Of a stretch of 64,000 bases of DNA, positions 59,148-64,000 are shown one piece after another. How positions within the stretch are numbered: position 1 is the first letter of the stretch; the number at the start of each line of letters is the position of its first letter. Source of the stretch: JAVBWI01 sp036677445 (GTDB lineage Bacteria > Bacillota > Clostridia > Christensenellales > CAG-138); assembly GCA_036677445.1 (NCBI GenBank), contig JAVBWI010000014.1:62001-126000 (forward strand), given 5' to 3'. The position numbers were made by a program, and so were the translations under genes. The notes beneath the pieces are model-generated. The model had not been told where the DNA came from and made no database searches. It saw only the letters and a list, made by a program, of their open reading frames with translations.

Positions 59148-59170
59148 AAAGTCTGCAAAAAGCAGACTTT
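59140..59170 (-). terminator. Terminator after the first GGDEF-HD-GYP gene
   Basis: On the minus strand AAAGTCTGC/GCAGACTTT (59148-59170) with a 5-base loop is followed by TTG, giving a TTTTTG run with the stem end. It lies 36 bases after the stop. Confidence 0.7.
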
Positions 59171-59206
59171 CTGCCTACCGGCGCGTAAGGCGTTACTTAA
59201 ACCTGA

Positions 59207-62077
59207 TCAATCGGTCGCATCTTCCGGCTTTCGCGGGTTTTTCGCCTCCATCATACGCGCGAACGTTTCGGCCAGTACCGGATCGAACTGCGTTCCCGCA
59301 TGTTCGCGTATCTCACGCAGCGCCTGTTCCAAGTTCATGGCGGTGGTATTATCCGAGTCGTGCGTCATGCGGTCAAAACCCTCCACAACGGATATGATTC
59401 TCGCAAGCAGCGGGATCTCTTCGCCCTTGAGCCCCTTGGGGTAACCGGAACCGTCCCATTTCTCATGGTGCGTCAGCACGGATTCCGCGAGATCCAATGT
59501 ATCGTCGAAGAAATTGAGTATCCGGTAGCCCACGATGGGATGGCGCTTGACCTCGTTCCATTCCTGCGGGGTGAGACGGTGATTTTTATTGAGCAGCTTG
59601 GGCTCCAGCACGATCTTGCCGATATCATGCAGGTATCCCGCTTCCTTGAGTTTGCGCATCTTTACTTCCGAGAGCTTTAGTTCACGGCCCAACGCCTGGC
59701 ACAGCTCGCTTACGCGGATGGAGTGATCCCTCTCCCTGCTGCTGTTATCATAGAGCGCGGCTGTGATCGCGTCGATGGCCCGGCTTCGCACTTCATCGCG
59801 TTCGAGCGTTTTTGCAGCATACATGTTTTCTTCCGCGCTGTTGAGTACCTGTAAAAGGTCTTCGCTCATCGTACTCTTGACGTTAAACCCCATGGAGATG
59901 CTGCCCCGGATCGCGCGGATATGCTCCTTTGCAAATGAATCCTTGATTTTCTGCACGATCTTCTCGGTTTCCTCCAATGGAGTTTTCGGCAAAAGCAGCA
60001 CGAACTCATCGCCGCCCCAGCGGGCGATGACATCGTCCGCACGGCAAATGCTCTGCAGCACGCCTGCCACCTTTTCGAGCAGCATGTCGCCAAATGCGTG
60101 GCCGAAAATGTCGTTGGTCAGCTTAAGGCTGTTGACATCCCCCATAATAATGGAAATGGGCAGATTTCGCTTGGTATCCGAACGGAGCAGTTCCTCTTCG
60201 AAAAAGCGCCTGTTGTAAAGGCCGGTGAGCGAATCGTGGAAGCTTAGGTACTCGATCTTTTTTCGCTGCTCCTTTTTATCCGAAACATCGCGGAAGACGA
60301 GTACGACGCCGACCGTATTGTTCATATCGTCCTTAATGGGCGCGGCGCTGTCCTCAAGATAGTATTGCCCGCCGTTTCGGGAAATGAGCAGCGCATGGTT
60401 TTCAAGCTCCTGCACCTGGTCGGTCGCGAACACGCCTTCCACAGGGTCGCCGATCGTTAACCCAGGCTGCTCATGGGATAATATAAACACTTCCTTGTAA
60501 TGCCGTCCCTGCGCCTCTTCCAATGTCCAGCCCGTCAGCTTTTGGGCCACTTTGTTGAGCATTTCGATATTCCCATTCTGGTCGACGACCATAACGCCGT
60601 CGCCGATGGAAATCAGCGTCTGCAAATACTTGTTGCGCTCATACGATAACGTTTCAAGGGCGCTCCTTCTTTGTACGGCGCTCCATATGCCGCTCATCAG
60701 CAGCGTAAGCTCATACACATCATGGTCGTCGTATTTGCCGCGTTTGTTGGCCAGGCCGACTACCGCAACGATATTGCCGCCGATGATCACGGGGATGGAC
60801 ATATAGGATTTCAACTGTACATGTCCCGCAGGATATCCTTTTTTCAGCGGATGCGGCTGCCCGAAATCATTGACGATAATGGGTTTGCGCTGCCGGACGG
60901 CCTCGCCCCAGATACCCGTATCATCCCTCAATTTATATTTGTGCGGCGCGTTGGGTATCGAACAGTTTTCCATAATGCCCTTTGTCCAGGAGTTGAGCGT
61001 GAATTCCTCTGTGCTTTGGTCGTACAGATAAATATAGCCGTACTCGCTCGCGGATAACTTTAGAAGCTCGTGCAAAACGTAATCAAGCTGAGCATGCATG
61101 CTCGGGAAGCTGCGGTTGAATACGTCGAGCAGTATCTTATTGCGCTGCAGCGCGCGCTCCTGTCTCGCCTTATATTCGCGCTCTTCCGTGATATTGTGGA
61201 TATGGGCGCCGACGCCGGTCTTCCCGTTGGGCAGACTGACAGGGAATTTGATGGCCTGATAGATTTTATCCTCCCAAACCACTTCGTCGATCGTCAATGC
61301 CCGCGTCTTCAAAACGGCAAGGTCCGTCTGTCTGCGCTTTTGCGCGAACTCTTCTACGGATAAAGCGAAATCATCCCCGCCAATAATCTTTTCGGCGGGC
61401 ATTTGATAAAACGCCTCCAGCGCCTTATTTACGAACACATAGTTCAGATTCTCATCCTTGAGATAAATCAGGCTGTCATCCGCGTCAAAAAACGTTTTGC
61501 GCAGCGTGTTGGAACGTTCGACCTCCGCTTTGGAGGACGCAAGCCTTTTGTTGCTTCGGGAGAGCAATAAGAGCATGAACAGCAGCGCCAGGACAGTGGC
61601 GGTGGCAGCGATATTGATGCCGATGGCCGCTTGCCGCCCTCTTTCCTCCAGCCGCATTTTTTCAGTAATGTCGTGAATAATGGAGAACAGCACCGTCTGC
61701 CCGTTGGAAGGAACAGGATAGGAGAACACCTCCACCGTCCGTATTTCGCCGCTGTACAGGCGATGCCGGAACACGAAGAAATTACGCTGCGCATCCGCCG
61801 CGGCCTGCATTTCTATGGCGATCTCTTCCGGGGTCAGCATGTTGATCTGATCGATATTCATGGTTTCAAGCTGCGCCTTGGAATATCCGTAAAAAAGGGC
61901 GGCAGCGTTGTTTGCATATAGGATAGAACCTGTTTCCGGCCCGATCAACAGCATCATTGCACCATGCTCATCGAACATCGTGGAAAAGTCGGGGGTGATT
62001 TTGAATGATTCCGCACGCGCAAGGGTTGGAAATAGCAGGCCCGCAATCAATATCAAAAACAAAGCTATTTTTTTCAT
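59207..62077 (-). CDS. Membrane PAS-PAS-GAF-PAS-GGDEF-HD-GYP c-di-GMP protein
   Basis: These 956 residues form a sensor with both synthesis and breakdown modules for cyclic di-GMP. Order: signal peptide (1-23), PAS (about 30-140), transmembrane helix (about 155-178), PAS (about 195-320), GAF (about 330-480), PAS (about 490-610), GGDEF (about 625-785, RWGGDEFVLLL intact), HD-GYP (about 790-945, HDIGK, HHEKWDGSGYP intact). Start 62077 is preceded by AAGGGG. The next gene, 57 bases upstream, is a second protein of the same kind, suggesting a shared operon. Which activity dominates cannot be judged. Confidence 0.93.
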   Translation of the reverse strand: MKKIALFLILIAGLLFPTLARAESFKITPDFSTMFDEHGAMMLLIGPETGSILYANNAAALFYGYSKAQLETMNIDQINMLTPEEIAIEMQAAADAQRNFFVFRHRLYSGEIRTVEVFSYPVPSNGQTVLFSIIHDITEKMRLEERGRQAAIGINIAATATVLALLFMLLLLSRSNKRLASSKAEVERSNTLRKTFFDADDSLIYLKDENLNYVFVNKALEAFYQMPAEKIIGGDDFALSVEEFAQKRRQTDLAVLKTRALTIDEVVWEDKIYQAIKFPVSLPNGKTGVGAHIHNITEEREYKARQERALQRNKILLDVFNRSFPSMHAQLDYVLHELLKLSASEYGYIYLYDQSTEEFTLNSWTKGIMENCSIPNAPHKYKLRDDTGIWGEAVRQRKPIIVNDFGQPHPLKKGYPAGHVQLKSYMSIPVIIGGNIVAVVGLANKRGKYDDHDVYELTLLMSGIWSAVQRRSALETLSYERNKYLQTLISIGDGVMVVDQNGNIEMLNKVAQKLTGWTLEEAQGRHYKEVFILSHEQPGLTIGDPVEGVFATDQVQELENHALLISRNGGQYYLEDSAAPIKDDMNNTVGVVLVFRDVSDKKEQRKKIEYLSFHDSLTGLYNRRFFEEELLRSDTKRNLPISIIMGDVNSLKLTNDIFGHAFGDMLLEKVAGVLQSICRADDVIARWGGDEFVLLLPKTPLEETEKIVQKIKDSFAKEHIRAIRGSISMGFNVKSTMSEDLLQVLNSAEENMYAAKTLERDEVRSRAIDAITAALYDNSSRERDHSIRVSELCQALGRELKLSEVKMRKLKEAGYLHDIGKIVLEPKLLNKNHRLTPQEWNEVKRHPIVGYRILNFFDDTLDLAESVLTHHEKWDGSGYPKGLKGEEIPLLARIISVVEGFDRMTHDSDNTTAMNLEQALREIREHAGTQFDPVLAETFARMMEAKNPRKPEDATD

Positions 62078-62134
62078 AATTGTATCCCCTTCAAAATACC
62101 CGGCATTCCCTTGGCCCAAAAGAGCATCGGGCAG

Positions 62135-64000
62135 TCAGAGACTGTGGATGAATATGTTCGCAATTGCAGGGTCAAACTGCGTTCCGGCATGCTTTGCGAT
62201 CTCCGTGATCGCTTCGGTATTGTCCAGCGCTTTTCTGTAGACGCGATCCTCCGTCATCGCGTCGTAGGCGTCCACGATGGCGAGTATGCGGGAAAGCAAG
62301 GGAATCTCTTCCCCATACAGCCCATGGGGATAGCCTTTCCCGTCCCAGCGCTCATGGTGGGAGAGAATATACTCCGCAATGGGCTCAAGCTCCTGGGAAG
62401 ATATCGCAATCCTGTACCCGATTTCCGGATGCATTTTCATTTCGGTCCATTCTTCCTGGGTAAGCTGGTCCGGCTTATTGAGTATGCGGTCGTCGATGCC
62501 GACCTTTCCGATATCGTGCAGCAGAGCGAGCAGTTCCAACTCATCCAGGCTTTTTTGTGGCAGGTTGAGCTTTTCACCGATCATTTTGGACAGCGCTACA
62601 AGCCGCTGCGCATGCTCCTCGGTTTCCTGGCTTCTGGCGTACATGGTGGCTATAATAGAGGACAGTATGGTGCTGTGGGAACTTTTGCGGTTCAAAAGCT
62701 TGCGGTTGTGCAAATAGTCTTCCGCGGCCTTTATGACCCGGTCAAGGTCTTCGGTGCTTCCTTCTTTTGTGCCGTAGCCAAGCGACAGGCTGATGTCATA
62801 GGCGCGGCTGTTGACCGTTTTGTTGTAAGCCTCGCAGGCGTCCGCTATACGGCTTAGCATCGCATATGCTTCCCCGCTGTTGGTGTTTGGCAGAAGAATA
62901 CTGAACTCGTCGCCGCCTGTCCTTGCAGAAATATCGCCCGGCCTGCAGCAGCTTTCTATAATGCGCGCGGTTTCGATAATCAGCTTGTCGCCCTCGCTGT
63001 GCCCAAACGCGTCGTTGACCAGGCGCACCCCGTTGATATCCGCAACAATGATGGAGAACGGCGCAAACGGCGTTTGCATATCCAGCTGCGTGATCGCCTC
63101 TTCAAAATACTTTCGGTTATACAGCCTTGTCATAAAATCATGGTCGTTCATATATTGAATCTGTGCCTCGCGCTGCTTTTGCGAGGTGATATCGATGACG
63201 ATCCCCTCAAGCGCCTCGGCATGACCGGCTTCATCGTAAATACCCTGCCCAAGCTCAAGTACCCATTTCTGTTCGCCGGTTGCAGTGGTGATTTCGTATT
63301 CATATTTAAAAGAACCCTTGAGGGACAGTACGCGGCGCCATTCATCCCACAGGAATTCCCGGTATCGGGGGCTGATCAGATCATTGAACGACAAATCGTG
63401 GTTATTCAGCAGGCTTTCCGGCTTGTAGCCCGTGAGCGCAAAGCACCCGGCCGATACGAACTGCATAGTCCAATTACGGTCGTTTTTGCACCGGTAAGCC
63501 ATACCTGGAATATGCGAAAGCAGTACGGCCTTGCTGCGCTCGCTTTCGCGCAGCGCCTCATCCGCCTGGATGCGTTCTGTAATATCCTCAATCAGGCACA
63601 GGAAAACAGGCGCTTGCGTAAAGGCCTTATCAGTGTGCAGGGCGATCAGCTTCATATTGGTCCATACATAGGACCCATCCGGCTTGATGTACCGCTTTCT
63701 CATGGAATAGCCGTCGATTTCACCGGCCTGAAGCCTTGCAAAGTTTTCAATGTCCTCCAGGAGATCGTCCGGGTGCGAAATTTCGCTCACCGTCAATTGC
63801 GGCATATCTTCTTTAGTCCTGCCTAAAATTTTTACGAACATCGGGTTGATGTTCGCAATATTCTCAAATTCCGAGCCGATCGCAATACCGTACGGGGCCT
63901 GCTCAAACACGGTACGAAACAGGTTCTCGCTTGCCTGCAGCTGTAAGCTCATACGGCGCAGCGCTTTATTTTTCAGGAACATACGGTATAAGATTCCTAA
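62135..64000 (-). CDS. PAS-PAS-GGDEF-HD-GYP c-di-GMP protein (cut by window edge)
   Basis: The frame is open to the right edge. The ATG at 63982 has no good ribosome site, and the reading LGILYR continues upstream of it, so this is probably the cytoplasmic part of a longer membrane sensor. Visible order from the edge: basic juxtamembrane segment, PAS (about 20-135), PAS (about 145-265), GGDEF (about 275-425, ARTGGDEFSILLP intact), HD-GYP (about 435-610, HDIGK, HHERWDGKGYP intact). It parallels the downstream neighbour and may arise from duplication. Confidence 0.88.
   Translation of the reverse strand, partial: LGILYRMFLKNKALRRMSLQLQASENLFRTVFEQAPYGIAIGSEFENIANINPMFVKILGRTKEDMPQLTVSEISHPDDLLEDIENFARLQAGEIDGYSMRKRYIKPDGSYVWTNMKLIALHTDKAFTQAPVFLCLIEDITERIQADEALRESERSKAVLLSHIPGMAYRCKNDRNWTMQFVSAGCFALTGYKPESLLNNHDLSFNDLISPRYREFLWDEWRRVLSLKGSFKYEYEITTATGEQKWVLELGQGIYDEAGHAEALEGIVIDITSQKQREAQIQYMNDHDFMTRLYNRKYFEEAITQLDMQTPFAPFSIIVADINGVRLVNDAFGHSEGDKLIIETARIIESCCRPGDISARTGGDEFSILLPNTNSGEAYAMLSRIADACEAYNKTVNSRAYDISLSLGYGTKEGSTEDLDRVIKAAEDYLHNRKLLNRKSSHSTILSSIIATMYARSQETEEHAQRLVALSKMIGEKLNLPQKSLDELELLALLHDIGKVGIDDRILNKPDQLTQEEWTEMKMHPEIGYRIAISSQELEPIAEYILSHHERWDGKGYPHGLYGEEIPLLSRILAIVDAYDAMTEDRVYRKALDNTEAITEIAKHAGTQFDPAIANIFIHSL

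Noticed and set aside
1..64000. CRISPR arrays, transposases, prophage or known multi-gene defence systems
   Set aside because: No regularly spaced repeats, cas genes, transposase motifs, restriction or toxin-antitoxin pairs were recognised.

Overview
This 64 kb window looks like a chromosomal segment of a fairly GC-rich, anaerobic member of the Bacillota, probably class Clostridia. The evidence is consensus sigma-A promoters (TTGACA-N17-TATAAT), strong GGAGG ribosome sites, a T-box leader, a CIRCE operator, an argCJBDF operon, stand-alone B12-methionine-synthase reactivation protein, and a labile-selenium molybdenum hydroxylase locus. The exact family cannot be fixed from the sequence alone. 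I saw no rRNA, tRNA, CRISPR array, transposase or prophage gene.

Layout. 1-4.6 kb: arginine operon argC-argJ-argB-argD-argF (minus strand; argF runs off the left edge) behind a promoter with an ArgR-type box. 4.6-6.0 kb: an AT-rich patch of small unknown genes and a decayed reading frame. 6.06-10.3 kb: metF, a reactivation-domain protein and metH (plus strand), preceded by a methionine-rich leader peptide and a terminator. 10.6-13.1 kb: metY-metA (minus strand), preceded by a second leader peptide of the same design. 13.2-13.9 kb: a lipoprotein. 13.95-19.3 kb: gatB, gatA and an aspS-gatC fusion (minus strand) behind a T-box whose likely specifier is AAC (Asn). 19.4-25.6 kb: mtnN, a HAD hydrolase, trpS, alaX-like, an AEC transporter and a nucleotidyltransferase. 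25.9-30.4 kb: a tightly packed eight-gene minus-strand operon of small enzymes (macro domain, YjbQ, GNAT, YgjP peptidase, Cdd1-like, DUF3006-like, C69 dipeptidase, GrpB-like). 30.55-31.15 kb: CIRCE-hsp20. 31.2-32.95 kb: a hairpin array, an AT-rich two-helix membrane protein and a TfoX-C protein with a decayed second copy of its tail. 33-38.6 kb: an SDR and a BMP-type nucleoside ABC transporter. 39.1-53.6 kb: the selenium-dependent molybdenum hydroxylase region (gamma-glutamyltransferase-like gene, fused Se-XDH, mocA, xdhABC-type subunits, ModE-like regulator, yqeC, yqeB, selD, cysteine desulfurase, yedE, TusA/YedF-like, DUF3343). 53.8-56.4 kb: an OYE-type flavoenzyme and an AhpD-like protein. 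56.7-64 kb: SGNH hydrolase, a GltS-type symporter, and two PAS-GGDEF-HD-GYP c-di-GMP proteins, the second cut by the right edge.

How the parts work together. The two methionine operons cover activation of homoserine (an acetyltransferase by its Glu111), sulfhydrylation, methyl-THF supply and B12-dependent methylation. Both appear to be switched by translation of a short Met-rich leader whose last codons form one arm of an antiterminator. The aspS-gatC/gatA/gatB operon encodes the indirect Asn-tRNA pathway. The BMP transporter, Se-XDH/XDH enzymes and their maturation proteins form a plausible purine or N-heterocycle uptake and oxidation module that depends on selenophosphate.

The most novel-looking items are the paired methionine leader-peptide attenuators with a shared C-terminal signature and compensating antiterminator pairing, the Asn-T-box/AspS-GatC fusion operon, the gamma-glutamyltransferase-like gene transcribed with Se-XDH, and a 150-bp structured repeat present in two copies with compensatory stem changes.
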